Shown here: in pieces, positions 1-6,648 of the stretch
How positions within the stretch are numbered: the stretch's first letter is position 1
How the letters are laid out: every line of letters starts with the position of its first letter
Made by a program: the position numbers and the translations under genes
DNA from: an uncultured Clostridia bacterium
GTDB lineage: Bacteria; Bacillota_A; Clostridia; TANB77; CAG-508
NCBI GenBank assembly: GCA_944388685.1
Contig: CALXJS010000035.1
Location: 1-15,951, forward strand
Length of the DNA stretch: 15,951 bases
Reading direction: 5' to 3'
The notes under the pieces: model-generated
Told to the model about the DNA's origin: nothing
Seen by the model: the letters and a program-made list of their open reading frames with translations, nothing else
The model's database searches: none

Positions 1-9
1 GTGTTCTAA

Positions 10-97
10 TGGTGCAGATGGCCGGAATCGAACCGGCACGGTTTATTCAACCGCAGGATTTTAAGTCCTGTGCGTCTACCAGTTCCGCCACATCTGC
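10..97 (-). tRNA. tRNA-Leu (anticodon UAA), CCA encoded
   Basis: Read on the minus strand this folds as a class II tRNA. The 7-bp acceptor stem pairs GCAGATG (91-97) with CATCTGC (14-20). A D-arm follows, then the anticodon stem CAGGA/TCCTG closing loop CTTAAAA, whose central TAA is the anticodon. The long variable arm CGGTTGAATAAACCG is diagnostic of Leu/Ser/Tyr tRNAs. The T-arm carries GGTTCGATTCC. The 3' CCA is genome-encoded at 10-12, with discriminator base A. Anticodon UAA plus the leucine-type variable arm gives tRNA-Leu reading UUA/UUG, a heavily used codon family in an AT-rich genome. Confidence 0.97.
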
Positions 98-132
98 ATA
101 TTTAAACTGGTTTTATCTTGACGACAATAGTT

Positions 133-161
133 ATTATAATATTTGTTTGTTTGTTTGTCAA
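133..161 (-). promoter_or_regulatory. Consensus SigA-type promoter of tRNA-Leu
   Basis: On the minus strand, -35 TTGACA (156-161) and -10 TATAAT (133-138) are separated by exactly 17 bp, with a repetitive AAAC spacer. Both hexamers match the vegetative consensus perfectly. Transcription would start near 126, about 30 nt before the mature tRNA 5' end, as expected for a stable RNA gene. The carD terminator lies just upstream, so the tRNA is a separate transcription unit. Confidence 0.88.
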
Positions 162-214
162 TAGATTTTCACATATTTTTTTAAATTTTACTTCAACTCC
201 AATAGCAAAATGTT

Positions 215-239
215 AAGAAGCCTGTATATTAGGCTTCTT
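215..239 (-). terminator. Intrinsic terminator after carD
   Basis: A 9-bp perfect stem AAGAAGCCT/AGGCTTCTT has a 7-nt loop and starts 11 nt past the carD stop codon. On the minus strand it is followed by a modest T-rich tail (AACATTTT). The tail is weaker than in the other terminators here, so termination may be partial. Confidence 0.65.
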
Positions 240-249
240 TGTGTTAATT

Positions 250-816
250 TTAATTATCGTTTGTTCCTGTTCCTTCAAAAGGAATAAATTTGTTTACAAC
301 ACTTTCTGTTGTTACGTCATCTGCTCTAAACATCATAAATGAAGTATTAATTTTGTTTTCTACTAACTGTTCTACTTCTTCTTGTGTAGCATGTTCTGCT
401 AAAACTAATTCACTAACTAATATTTGTTTTGCATTGTTTAACATTTTTTTCTCGCCTGTTGAAAGCCCTTTTTCTTTTTGTTTAAAACTTAAGTTTCTAA
501 CAACATCAGCTATTTCATAGATATCTCCGCTCTTCATCTTTTCCATATTATCTCTATAACGTTTATTCCAATTTTTATCCATAGCTGTTTCGTCTTGCTC
601 TAAAACTCCAAATACTTTATCTGCTGATTCTTTGTTAATTATATTTCTAACCCCAACTTCTTCTGCTTTTGCGGTTGGTATCATTACTTTAACCTCACCT
701 GGCATTTTTAAAATATAATAAGACTGTTTTTGTCCTAAAATATCTTTTTCTTCTATTGCATCTATTGTTCCTGCCCCGTGCATTGGGTATACAATTTTGT
801 CTCCTACATTGAACAT
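250..816 (-). CDS. carD: CarD/CdnL-family RNA polymerase-binding transcription regulator
   Basis: The 188-residue protein is of the CarD family, which binds the RNA polymerase beta subunit and stabilises open promoter complexes, especially at stable-RNA promoters. Residues 1-65 form the RNAP-interaction (TRCF-like RID) domain, starting MFNVGDKIVYPMHGAG. Residues about 70-155 form the helical C-terminal domain with NWNKRYRDN, SGDIYEIADVVRNL and GLSTGEKKML. Trp83 matches the conserved tryptophan that contacts the upstream edge of the transcription bubble in characterised CarD proteins. I start at 816, not at the ATG 21 nt upstream, because AAAGGAG sits 8 nt before it and the family begins here. 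A C-terminal tail of about 30 residues goes beyond the usual 150-170. The gene has its own promoter and terminator. The tRNA gene downstream is fitting context but not proof of a target. Confidence 0.93.
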   Translation of the reverse strand: MFNVGDKIVYPMHGAGTIDAIEEKDILGQKQSYYILKMPGEVKVMIPTAKAEEVGVRNIINKESADKVFGVLEQDETAMDKNWNKRYRDNMEKMKSGDIYEIADVVRNLSFKQKEKGLSTGEKKMLNNAKQILVSELVLAEHATQEEVEQLVENKINTSFMMFRADDVTTESVVNKFIPFEGTGTNDN

Positions 817-862
817 GTAAGTCACTCCTTTCAGCATTTTTATTGATTTGGCAGAAAAATAT

Positions 863-896
863 AATAAAGTTATGTATACCTTTTTATAACTTTATT
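863..896 (-). promoter_or_regulatory. AT-rich 11-bp hairpin in the carD mRNA leader
   Basis: A perfect inverted repeat AATAAAGTTAT/ATAACTTTATT (863-873 and 886-896) has a 12-nt loop. It lies between the predicted carD transcription start (about 909) and the carD ribosome binding site. It has no T-tract and begins about 13 nt after the predicted start. It could affect mRNA stability or be a protein-binding palindrome. Its function is unknown. Confidence 0.45.
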
Positions 897-915
897 GGAT
901 TTTTTAACCATATTT

Positions 916-944
916 ATTATACAACAAAAAACGGTAAAAGTCAA
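916..944 (-). promoter_or_regulatory. SigA-type promoter of carD, overlapping the dut terminator
   Basis: Minus-strand -35 TTGACT (939-944) and -10 TATAAT (916-921) are spaced by 17 bp. The -35 lies inside the loop and inner stem of the dut terminator hairpin, and the terminator's T-tract forms part of the spacer. The predicted start near 909 gives a carD leader of about 90 nt. Confidence 0.8.
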
Positions 945-956
945 AGCCATTACCGT
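931..956 (-). terminator. Intrinsic terminator after dut
   Basis: Stem ACGGTAA/TTACCGT (950-956 with 931-937), followed on the minus strand by a run of six T (the last base of the stem plus five more) and then GTTG. It lies about 70 nt after the dut stop codon and has the standard Rho-independent layout. Confidence 0.8.
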
Positions 957-1027
957 CGTTTTTTATGTATATTTTCTTTGTATTCCTTATCGCTCTAAGA
1001 AAAAATTTTTTTACTTATTTTTAGAAT

Positions 1028-1489
1028 TTATTTCGTTGTTGAACCAAATCCTCCAAGCCTTTCTCCTTCTGCTATATCATCATCTGTTACTAAATATTTT
1101 TGGAAAATAGCTTGTCCAATTGCCTCTCCTTTTTTTATAACGACATCTTCTTCTTTTATATTATAAAAAGCAAACATGATATGTCCATCATTATCAGGAT
1201 TTCCATAGTAGTCTTTGTCTACTACTCCTACACTATTTGATAAAATTAATCCTTTCTTTTTTGGATTTGAACTACGGTTATATAATAATAGCATTTCGTC
1301 TTCTTGCATATATGCTTTTAATCCTGTTTTTACTAATGTTGGATTCATTCCTTTCTTGAAACTTGGAATAACTGTATCTTCTGCTGCTTCTATATCATAT
1401 CCTGCACTATATTTTGTTTTTCTAATTGGAAGATTTATATCTTTATTTTCAAATCCTTTTGCGATTTCAAATCCTCTCTTTTTTTCCAT
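1028..1489 (-). CDS. dut: dUTPase (deoxyuridine triphosphate nucleotidohydrolase)
   Basis: The 153-residue protein has the ordered motifs of trimeric dUTPases, which hydrolyse dUTP to dUMP and diphosphate. That keeps uracil out of DNA and supplies the thymidylate precursor. Motif 1 is AGYDIEAAED (residues 29-38). Motif 2 contains RSSNPKKKG (about 72-80). Motif 3 is GVVDKDYYGN, with the catalytic aspartate. Motif 4 is GEAIGQAIFQKY. Motif 5 is the glycine-rich C-terminal GGFGSTTK. Length is normal for the family. The ATG at 1489 has AAGGAGG eight nt upstream. The terminator downstream and the spoVS terminator upstream suggest a single-gene unit. The dUTPase call is firm; a dCTP deaminase is unlikely given motif 5 and length. 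Confidence 0.95.
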   Translation of the reverse strand: MEKKRGFEIAKGFENKDINLPIRKTKYSAGYDIEAAEDTVIPSFKKGMNPTLVKTGLKAYMQEDEMLLLYNRSSNPKKKGLILSNSVGVVDKDYYGNPDNDGHIMFAFYNIKEEDVVIKKGEAIGQAIFQKYLVTDDDIAEGERLGGFGSTTK

Positions 1490-1601
1490 TATTTAGTCCT
1501 CCTTGTTTTTATATTTTATTAAATAGGAATAAATTTGCTTATGTCTTTATCCTATATGATTTTATCTTTTGTATTTTTTCATAATATTTAATAAATGTCA
1601 A

Positions 1602-1641
1602 GTGTCATTTTGTCCAATTGGGAACCTTCCCTTTTGAGACA
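1602..1641. repeat. Short palindromic repeat remnant (GTGTC...GAGACA type)
   Basis: A 40-bp stretch begins GTGTCATTTTGTCCAATTG, contains the palindrome GGGAACCTTCCC (1620-1631) and ends TTTTGAGACA. It resembles the ends of the palindromic element at 11016-11191, which share GTGTC and TTGGACA words, so it may be a remnant or solo copy of the same family. It sits between the spoVS terminator and dut, within the likely dut promoter region. Family membership is inferred from short words only. Confidence 0.4.
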
Positions 1642-1648
1642 AAAACAA

Positions 1649-1674
1649 AACAGACTGCTATTTCACAGTCTGTT
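1649..1674 (-). terminator. Intrinsic terminator after spoVS
   Basis: A 9-bp perfect stem AACAGACTG/CAGTCTGTT has an 8-nt loop. On the minus strand it is followed by TTGTTTTTGTC. It begins 8 nt after the spoVS stop codon. Confidence 0.85.
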
Positions 1675-1682
1675 ATTTATGA

Positions 1683-1946
1683 TTATCCTCTTGATTCTAC
1701 TATCAATTTTATACCTGTTCTGTCTTCTCCTTCCACTTCAACTTCTGCAAATGCAGGTATACATACTAAGTCTACGCCAGCTGGTGCTACAAAGCCTCTT
1801 GCTATTGCAACAGCTTTTACCGCTTGATTTAATGCTCCAGCTCCGATTGCTTGCATTTCTGCTTTGTTTGATTCTTTTACTAATCCAGCAATTGCTCCTG
1901 CTACTGAATTAGGATTTGATTTTGATGAAATTTTTAAAACTTCCAT
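1683..1946 (-). CDS. spoVS: Stage V sporulation protein S
   Basis: The 87-residue protein is strongly recognisable as SpoVS: it starts MEVLKISSKSNPNSVAGAIA, continues with the invariant core AIGAGALNQAVKAVAIARGF, and ends with a VCIPAF...DRTGIKLIVE segment. B. subtilis SpoVS is 86 residues and affects septation, engulfment and coat formation. The fold is Alba-like, suggesting nucleic-acid binding. I use the ATG at 1946, with AGGAGG nine nt upstream. A longer reading from 1985 adds 13 lysine-rich residues absent from the family and would translate through the ribosome binding site. The order rny-ymdB-spoVS matches B. subtilis. A Spo0A-box-like sequence lies upstream at 2077-2083. Presence of this gene supports a spore former, although spoVS homologues also occur outside spore formers. 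Confidence 0.96.
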   Translation of the reverse strand: MEVLKISSKSNPNSVAGAIAGLVKESNKAEMQAIGAGALNQAVKAVAIARGFVAPAGVDLVCIPAFAEVEVEGEDRTGIKLIVESRG

Positions 1947-2034
1947 TTTCTTTTGCCTCCTATAATTTTTATTTTTTTGTTGCAACTCTTACATTTTGTA
2001 TTTTACAATATCTGGAAATTTGTGTAAAGTATTT

Positions 2035-2064
2035 TTTATAAAAATTTATAGGTTTTCATCGCAA
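2035..2064 (-). promoter_or_regulatory. Weak candidate spoVS promoter
   Basis: Minus-strand TTGCGA (2059-2064) and TATAAA (2035-2040) are separated by 18 bp, in the 141-bp gap between ymdB and spoVS. The match is only moderate in an AT-rich region. No AGGAWWW/GAAT pair of a SigH promoter was seen. Confidence 0.35.
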
Positions 2065-2076
2065 TAAAATTATTAA

Positions 2077-2083
2077 TTCGACA
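2077..2083 (-). promoter_or_regulatory. Spo0A-box-like site upstream of spoVS
   Basis: The minus strand reads TGTCGAA, identical to the 7-base core of the Spo0A binding site (0A box). It lies just past the ymdB stop codon and 12 bp upstream of the weak -35 of spoVS. The position suits an activator site. A 7-base match alone is weak evidence, and the same word also occurs in the unrelated ABC leader at 11053-11059. Confidence 0.35.
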
Positions 2084-2087
2084 TTTT

Positions 2088-2858
2088 TCACATATTTATT
2101 CTTGTTATACTTTTAACTTTATTGGTAGTATCTTCTATATCAAAAATAACACCATTTAACATTCCTTCTCCTGTTGCAACTTTATATCTTTCTGGCAATG
2201 TTGTTTCAAACCTTTTTATAGCAACAGATATATCCATTCCAAGTGCCGAATTTTTTGTTCCTGTCATACCTATATCACTAATATATGCTGTTCCCTTTGG
2301 CAATATTCTTTCATCTGCTGTCTGAACATGTGTATGTGTTCCAAAAACTACTGTTGCCATGCCATCTAGATAATATCCCATTGTTATTTTTTCTCCTGTT
2401 GCTTCTGCATGAAAGTCTACTATAATAATATCTACTTTATCTTTTATTTTTTTTATGATTTCTTTTCCTATCAAAAATGGATTTTCTGATAATACATTTA
2501 TATAAACTCTTCCAATTAAATTAATAACCGCTATTTTTTTATTTTTACATTTATAAATTCCATACCCTTTTCCTACTATATCTTTAGGATAATTTGCTGG
2601 TCTAATTAATTTTGGGTGATCTATAAATTTGAAAATATCTTTTTTTCCCCAAGTATGATTTCCCATTGTTACAACATCAACATTTTGTGAAATAATATCA
2701 TTAAAATTTTTTTCTGTAATTCCCATTCCATCTGCTGCATTTTCTCCATTCACAATTACAAAATCTATTTCTTCTTTTTGCCTTAATTGATATAATTTAT
2801 TTTTCAATTCTTTTATTCCCGTTTCTCCAATAATATCTCCCACTGCTAAAATTTTCAA
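2088..2858 (-). CDS. ymdB: YmdB-family metallophosphoesterase
   Basis: The 256-residue protein is a YmdB/DR1281-type calcineurin-like phosphoesterase. The B. subtilis homologue hydrolyses 2',3'-cyclic nucleotides and controls the choice between biofilm formation and motility. All expected metal ligands are visible at the family positions: Asp8 (MKILAVGD), Glu39-Asn40 (NGEN), Asn67-His68 (MGNHTW), His150 (DFHAEAT) and His175/His177 (GTHTH). Length is normal. The start is TTG at 2856-2858: the family begins with this MKILAVGD segment and GAAGGA lies 6 nt upstream. The gene sits directly downstream of rny, as in B. subtilis, but here an intrinsic terminator and a separate promoter lie between them. 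spoVS follows. Confidence 0.95.
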   Translation of the reverse strand: MKILAVGDIIGETGIKELKNKLYQLRQKEEIDFVIVNGENAADGMGITEKNFNDIISQNVDVVTMGNHTWGKKDIFKFIDHPKLIRPANYPKDIVGKGYGIYKCKNKKIAVINLIGRVYINVLSENPFLIGKEIIKKIKDKVDIIIVDFHAEATGEKITMGYYLDGMATVVFGTHTHVQTADERILPKGTAYISDIGMTGTKNSALGMDISVAIKRFETTLPERYKVATGEGMLNGVIFDIEDTTNKVKSITRINM

Positions 2859-2894
2859 ACCTATTCCTTCTTTCTCTATCTTTTATATAGATAT

Positions 2895-2923
2895 ATCATA
2901 CTATATTTTTTTTGAATTCGCAA
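2895..2923 (-). promoter_or_regulatory. Candidate ymdB promoter
   Basis: Minus-strand -35 TTGCGA (2918-2923) and -10 TATGAT (2895-2900) are separated by exactly 17 bp, directly downstream of the rny terminator. This would give ymdB a leader of about 30 nt, independent of rny. Confidence 0.6.
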
Positions 2924-2938
2924 GATATCTCTAATGCA

Positions 2939-2974
2939 AAAAAAGAATGTAGTCTAAAAACCACATTCTTTTTT
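2939..2974 (-). terminator. Intrinsic terminator after rny
   Basis: A 12-bp stem AAAAAAGAATGT/ACATTCTTTTTT has a 12-nt loop. On the minus strand the right arm ends in a T-run. It lies about 65 nt after the rny stop and separates rny from ymdB. Confidence 0.8.
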
Positions 2975-2989
2975 ATTTCTCATTGTATC

Positions 2990-3028
2990 GAAAAATCTGT
3001 TTTATCTGAATCTTATATAAGATTTTTC
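2990..3028 (-). other. Additional hairpin in the rny 3' UTR
   Basis: GAAAAATCT (2990-2998) pairs with AGATTTTTC (3020-3028). The enclosed sequence overlaps a second self-complementary word, TCTTATATAAGA (3011-3022). The two foldings are mutually exclusive. It lies between the rny stop codon and its terminator, and no role is apparent. Confidence 0.4.
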
Positions 3029-3037
3029 TATCTTCCC

Positions 3038-4579
3038 TTATTTTGCATAATCAACTGTTCTTGTCTCTCTAATAACATTAACTTTTATTTGTCCTGGATA
3101 ATCCATTTCATTTTCTATTTTCTTAGAGACTTCTCTTGCTAATATTGTCATTTGATCATCTGAAATTTTTTCTGGTTTTACCATAACCCTAATTTCACGT
3201 CCTGCTTGTATAGCAAAAGATTTTTCAACTCCATCAAATGAATCTGCAATTTCTTCAAGATTTTGTAATCTCTTAATATATGCTTCTAATGTTTCTCTTC
3301 TAGCACCTGGTCTTGATGCTGAGATTGCATCTGCTGCTTGTACTAAAACAGCTTCTAATGTCTGAGGTTCAACATCGCCATGATGTGCTTCTACTGCATT
3401 AATAACTAATGGATTTTCCTTATACTTCTTTAATATTTCTACACCGATTTCTACGTGTGTTCCTTCCATATCATGATCTAATGCCTTTCCAATGTCATGT
3501 AATAGTCCTGCTCTTCTAGCACGTTTTGCATCTAATCCCAATTCTTCTGCCATAATTCTTGCCAAGTTTGAAACTTCTATTGAGTGATTTAATACATTTT
3601 GTCCATAACTTGTTCTGTATTTTAATTTTCCAATTAGTTTTACTAAATCTGGATGCAAGCCAATAACACCTGTTTCTAGCACTGCTCTTTCTCCCTCTTC
3701 TTTGATAGTTGTATCCAACTCTTCTTTTGCCTTTTCTACCATTTCTTCAATTTTTGCTGGATGTATTCTTCCATCATCAATCAATTTTTCTAAAGCAATT
3801 CTAGCTACTTCTCTTCTTAATGGATCAAATCCTGACAATACGACAGCTTCTGGTGTATCATCGATTATTAAATCAATTCCTGTCAATGTTTCTAATGCTT
3901 TTATATTTCTTCCTTCTCTACCAATAATTCTTCCTTTCATGTCATCATTAGGAAGTGGAACAATTGATACTGTTGTTTCTTGTGAATGATCTGCTGCACA
4001 TTTTTGCACGGCATAACATAAAATTTCTTTTGCATTTTTATTCGCATCTTCTTTAGCTTTTTGTTCTTTTTCTCTTATTAAAGTTGCCTTTTCCGCTGTA
4101 AGTTCTTTATCCATCGCTGAAAGCAATCTTTGTTTTGCTTCTTCTTTACTTAAAGATGCAATTTTTTGAAGTTCAATCATTTCCTGTTCGTGCAATTTTT
4201 CTAATTCTTCTTTTTCTTTTTCAATATTTTGTCTTTCATTTTCTAATTCTTGTTCTCGTTTTTCAAAATTTTCTGCACGCCTTTCTAAATTTTCTTCCTT
4301 TTGAATAAGTCTTGTTTCCTGTTTTTGTATTTCGCCCCTTCTTTCTTTAATCTCTTGATCTAATTCTTTTCTATTGTTCATAATTTCTTCTTTAGCTTTA
4401 AAAATCTCTTCTTTTTTAAGATTTTCTCCTTCTTTTTTAGCTAAATCAATTAATCTTTTCGCTTCGTTTTCTGCTCCTTGAATTTTAGATTCTGCAACTT
4501 TTTTTCTGTATATCATTCCTACTAGAAATCCTATTGCAAGTGAGATTAAGACAGCGGCGATAATGATTACAATCATCAT
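3038..4579 (-). CDS. rny: Ribonuclease Y
   Basis: The 513-residue protein has the full RNase Y architecture. An N-terminal transmembrane anchor spans about residues 3-22. A long, highly charged coiled coil (about 25-185) is followed by a KH RNA-binding domain with [10 protein letters not shown] at 216-225. The metal-dependent HD phosphohydrolase domain has His332 (NHS) and the HD pair His361-Asp362 in [12 protein letters not shown]. RNase Y is the membrane-bound endoribonuclease that initiates mRNA decay in many Firmicutes and drives riboswitch and operon mRNA processing. Length is close to the B. subtilis protein (520). AGAGGTG precedes the first of two tandem ATG codons at 4579. It has its own strong promoter and a terminator downstream. 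Confidence 0.97.
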   Translation of the reverse strand: MMIVIIIAAVLISLAIGFLVGMIYRKKVAESKIQGAENEAKRLIDLAKKEGENLKKEEIFKAKEEIMNNRKELDQEIKERRGEIQKQETRLIQKEENLERRAENFEKREQELENERQNIEKEKEELEKLHEQEMIELQKIASLSKEEAKQRLLSAMDKELTAEKATLIREKEQKAKEDANKNAKEILCYAVQKCAADHSQETTVSIVPLPNDDMKGRIIGREGRNIKALETLTGIDLIIDDTPEAVVLSGFDPLRREVARIALEKLIDDGRIHPAKIEEMVEKAKEELDTTIKEEGERAVLETGVIGLHPDLVKLIGKLKYRTSYGQNVLNHSIEVSNLARIMAEELGLDAKRARRAGLLHDIGKALDHDMEGTHVEIGVEILKKYKENPLVINAVEAHHGDVEPQTLEAVLVQAADAISASRPGARRETLEAYIKRLQNLEEIADSFDGVEKSFAIQAGREIRVMVKPEKISDDQMTILAREVSKKIENEMDYPGQIKVNVIRETRTVDYAK

Positions 4580-4664
4580 AATCGTACACCTCTTTCTTAT
4601 TTAATTTTCAATGTTCGAAATAAATATATATGTTTTTTTAAATATATTTTTTCCTACCATATCT

Positions 4665-4693
4665 ATTTTATATTTATTATTGTAAACTGTCAA
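4665..4693 (-). promoter_or_regulatory. SigA-type promoter of rny
   Basis: Minus-strand -35 TTGACA (4688-4693) and -10 TAAAAT (4665-4670) are spaced by 17 bp. The predicted start near 4658 gives a leader of about 75 nt before the rny ATG. Confidence 0.8.
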
Positions 4694-4730
4694 GCATTTT
4701 TACGATAAAAGGAGAATATATTAACATAAA

Positions 4731-4769
4731 AATAAAGTAAATGCTTATTTTTAAGCTATTTACTTTATT
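4731..4769 (-). terminator. Intrinsic terminator after the MBL hydrolase gene
   Basis: A 12-bp perfect outer stem AATAAAGTAAAT/ATTTACTTTATT, with further inner pairing (AGCTT with AAGC), begins 5 nt past the stop codon. On the minus strand it is followed by TTTTTATG. Confidence 0.85.
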
Positions 4770-4774
4770 TATTC

Positions 4775-5689
4775 TTATTTCGTTTTCTCTATTTCTAAAT
4801 TATTACCATCTGATATTATTCTTATTGTTCCGTTTTCATCTGTTCTATAGATTTCACTACCAAGAGTTTTTAACTTGTCAATTGTTTCTTGTTTTGGTAA
4901 CTTATACGAATTGTCTTTTCCTACCATTATAATAGCATATTTAGGTTGAATTTGTTCTAAGAATTCTTTTGAACTACTCGTATCTGATCCATGATGTCCT
5001 ACTTTTAATACATCTACCTTTGACCATGATATACTTTCTTCGTTTTCTTTTTCTGCATCTCCCATAAATAGAAAACTATTATTTCCAAATTCTAACCTAA
5101 TTACTAAAGATGATGAATTTAAATTATCTTCGTCCAATATTGGATCTGTCATAAATTCTGCTTTGGCTTGTCCAAATTCTATTTTATCCCCTTTTTTCGG
5201 AGAGGTTACTTTTAAATTTTTATTTTCTATAGCTTCTAACACATCTTGAAACGTTTTCGTTGTTGTTTCTATTTTAGGCATATAAATTTGTTCTATTTCA
5301 AAATTGTTTATCACATCATCCAATCCTCCAATATGATCTTCATGCGGATGTGTTCCTACTAAATAATTGATATGTGTAATTCCTAATTTTTTTAAATACT
5401 CGACGACTGTTTCTCCTGCTTCATTTGTCCCTGCATCTATTAGCATTACTTTATCTTGATTTCTAATCAAAATACTATCGGCTTGTCCTACATCAATGAA
5501 ATCTACTAATAAATTTTCCTCAGCTACAAAATCTATCTGTTGCATATTTTGCTGGTTTGTTTGATTTTCTGCAGTAGAAATTGTATTTAAAAATTGTTGG
5601 TTCGTACCTAAAATACTAGCAATTCCTATAATAATTAGTGTTATAATCCCTGATATAAATTTCTTCATTCCTTTTTTTCTTCTTGCCAT
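4775..5689 (-). CDS. Membrane-anchored ComEC-like metallo-beta-lactamase-fold hydrolase
   Basis: The 304-residue protein has a basic N-terminus (MARRKKGMKK), one hydrophobic segment at about 11-28 and a Gln/Asn-rich linker. This suggests a signal anchor or lipid-free secreted form. The MBL domain starts near 60 with the FIDVGQADSILI motif typical of ComEC/Rec2 C-terminal domains. It continues with LIDAG (83-87), the metal-binding HPHEDH (114-119), GDAE with Asp211, and GHHGSDTS with His232/His233. Relatives of the ComEC MBL domain are thought to degrade nucleic acid outside the membrane during DNA uptake. This one lacks the ComEC channel, so that role is only an analogy. GGGGAGG lies 6 nt before the ATG. 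Only 30 nt separate it from the upstream DUF3006 gene, so the two are probably co-transcribed. Confidence 0.88.
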   Translation of the reverse strand: MARRKKGMKKFISGIITLIIIGIASILGTNQQFLNTISTAENQTNQQNMQQIDFVAEENLLVDFIDVGQADSILIRNQDKVMLIDAGTNEAGETVVEYLKKLGITHINYLVGTHPHEDHIGGLDDVINNFEIEQIYMPKIETTTKTFQDVLEAIENKNLKVTSPKKGDKIEFGQAKAEFMTDPILDEDNLNSSSLVIRLEFGNNSFLFMGDAEKENEESISWSKVDVLKVGHHGSDTSSSKEFLEQIQPKYAIIMVGKDNSYKLPKQETIDKLKTLGSEIYRTDENGTIRIISDGNNLEIEKTK

Positions 5690-5719
5690 CTTTTGCCTCC
5701 CCTTATTCTTTCTTTAGTT

Positions 5720-6058
5720 TTAATTCCATAATTTATCCATTTTTTCTTTAATTTCTTCTCTTGCTTTTTGTGTTAATTCTTGATTATATATATATTGACC
5801 ATTAATATATTGAACGATACTTCCTTCTTTTATGTTTTTTGGCAACATATCTTTTTTTACGTTTTTTATTTCATTTGTTTTTCTATTCTCTAAAACAACA
5901 TTATCACCTTCAATTCTATCTATGGCATATTCTTCTGTAGAATTTAATTTTGTTGTTATTTGTGTTTCTTCTCTCGTATTATTCTGTTCGATTTCTTTTT
6001 TTATATCTGTTATTTTTTCTTGTATACTATTAAGTAAATCTAAATTCATCATTGTCAT
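5720..6058 (-). CDS. DUF3006-domain protein with N-terminal extension
   Basis: The 112-residue protein has residues about 44-112 matching the small DUF3006 family: an AIDRIEGDNVVLE strand pair, then LPKNIKEGSIV, and an amphipathic C-terminal helix ending KMDKLWN. DUF3006 proteins are often only 70-80 residues. The first 40 residues here are an extra charged, helix-prone segment (LLNSIQEKITDIKKEIEQ). The biochemical function is unknown. Genes of this family are frequently found next to ComEC-like MBL hydrolases, and here the MBL gene starts 30 nt downstream, suggesting a functional pair. The predicted start at 6058 has TAGGAT five nt upstream; internal ATGs lie 6 and 9 nt later. No convincing promoter was found in the 150 nt upstream. 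Confidence 0.8.
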   Translation of the reverse strand: MTMMNLDLLNSIQEKITDIKKEIEQNNTREETQITTKLNSTEEYAIDRIEGDNVVLENRKTNEIKNVKKDMLPKNIKEGSIVQYINGQYIYNQELTQKAREEIKEKMDKLWN

Positions 6059-6207
6059 CTTATATCCTACACTAAAAATTTTAATATAGATATATTTCCT
6101 TTCTCCATTAATTATTTTATTTCTATAATTTTGGTTTAATGGTTACCTTTATTTTTTATTAATGATTAACATGATAGAAAATTTTTCTATTTCCTTAAGA
6201 AAATATA

Positions 6208-6249
6208 TAGCAGTATATAAATAATCTTTACTTTATTTATATACTGCTA
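6208..6249 (-). terminator. Long hairpin after the XRE regulator, probable terminator
   Basis: A 17-bp perfect inverted repeat TAGCAGTATATAAATAA (6208-6224) with 6233-6249 has an 8-nt loop. It begins 24 nt past the stop codon of the XRE gene. On the minus strand it is followed by TATATTTTC, which is U-rich but not a clean T-tract. It may also act as a barrier or stability hairpin. Confidence 0.6.
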
Positions 6250-6273
6250 AATTAAATTTGTCAATTTTTTTTA

Positions 6274-6600
6274 CTATTTTTTGTTAAAATACATAATTAA
6301 ATGTGCGATTGTTTTTTTATCTTCCTCTGATAATTTTTCATAACCTGCTAGTGGATATGCTAAACTTTTATTTTCTGTCACAGTTAAATATTCGCTAAAT
6401 ATTTGATCTAGACTTATTTGGAATGTATTACAAATTCTAATAAGGACTTCATAAGATGGTTTTGCTCTGTCTTGCTCAACATCACTAATATATCTAACAG
6501 ACACCTCCACTTTTTCTGCTAATTGTTCTTGTGTATATCCATTACTTTTTCTGATTGCTTGAAGTTTTTTTCCTATTTTTATTGTGCTTATTTTTCTCAT
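6274..6600 (-). CDS. XRE-family helix-turn-helix transcriptional regulator
   Basis: The 108-residue protein has a canonical Cro/C1-type HTH at about residues 8-65: IGKKLQAIRKSNGYTQEQLA, then VSVRYISDVEQDRAKPSYEVLIRI and FQISLDQIF. The C-terminal tail (LAYPLAGYEKLSEEDKKTIAHLIMYF) is a short helical, probably dimerising segment common in small clostridial regulators. I choose the ATG at 6600, with AGGTGG five nt upstream, because an upstream in-frame ATG at 6651 has no such site and adds 17 lysine-rich residues. A 10-bp inverted repeat lies 49 bp upstream and is a candidate autoregulatory operator. The tiny ORF at 6692-6835 precedes it on the same strand. No phage genes are nearby, so the target is unknown. 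Confidence 0.9.
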   Translation of the reverse strand: MRKISTIKIGKKLQAIRKSNGYTQEQLAEKVEVSVRYISDVEQDRAKPSYEVLIRICNTFQISLDQIFSEYLTVTENKSLAYPLAGYEKLSEEDKKTIAHLIMYFNKK

Positions 6601-6648
6601 GATTACCACCTTTATTTTTTTGTTTATCTTATCAGATTTTTTGATTTG

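Noticed and set aside
6174..6190. 17-bp palindrome ATAGAAAA-t-TTTTCTAT upstream of the DUF3006 gene
   Set aside because: It is AT-dominated with no nearby promoter hexamers, and could be chance. The imperfect TTAATGRTTAM repeats beside it are equally weak.
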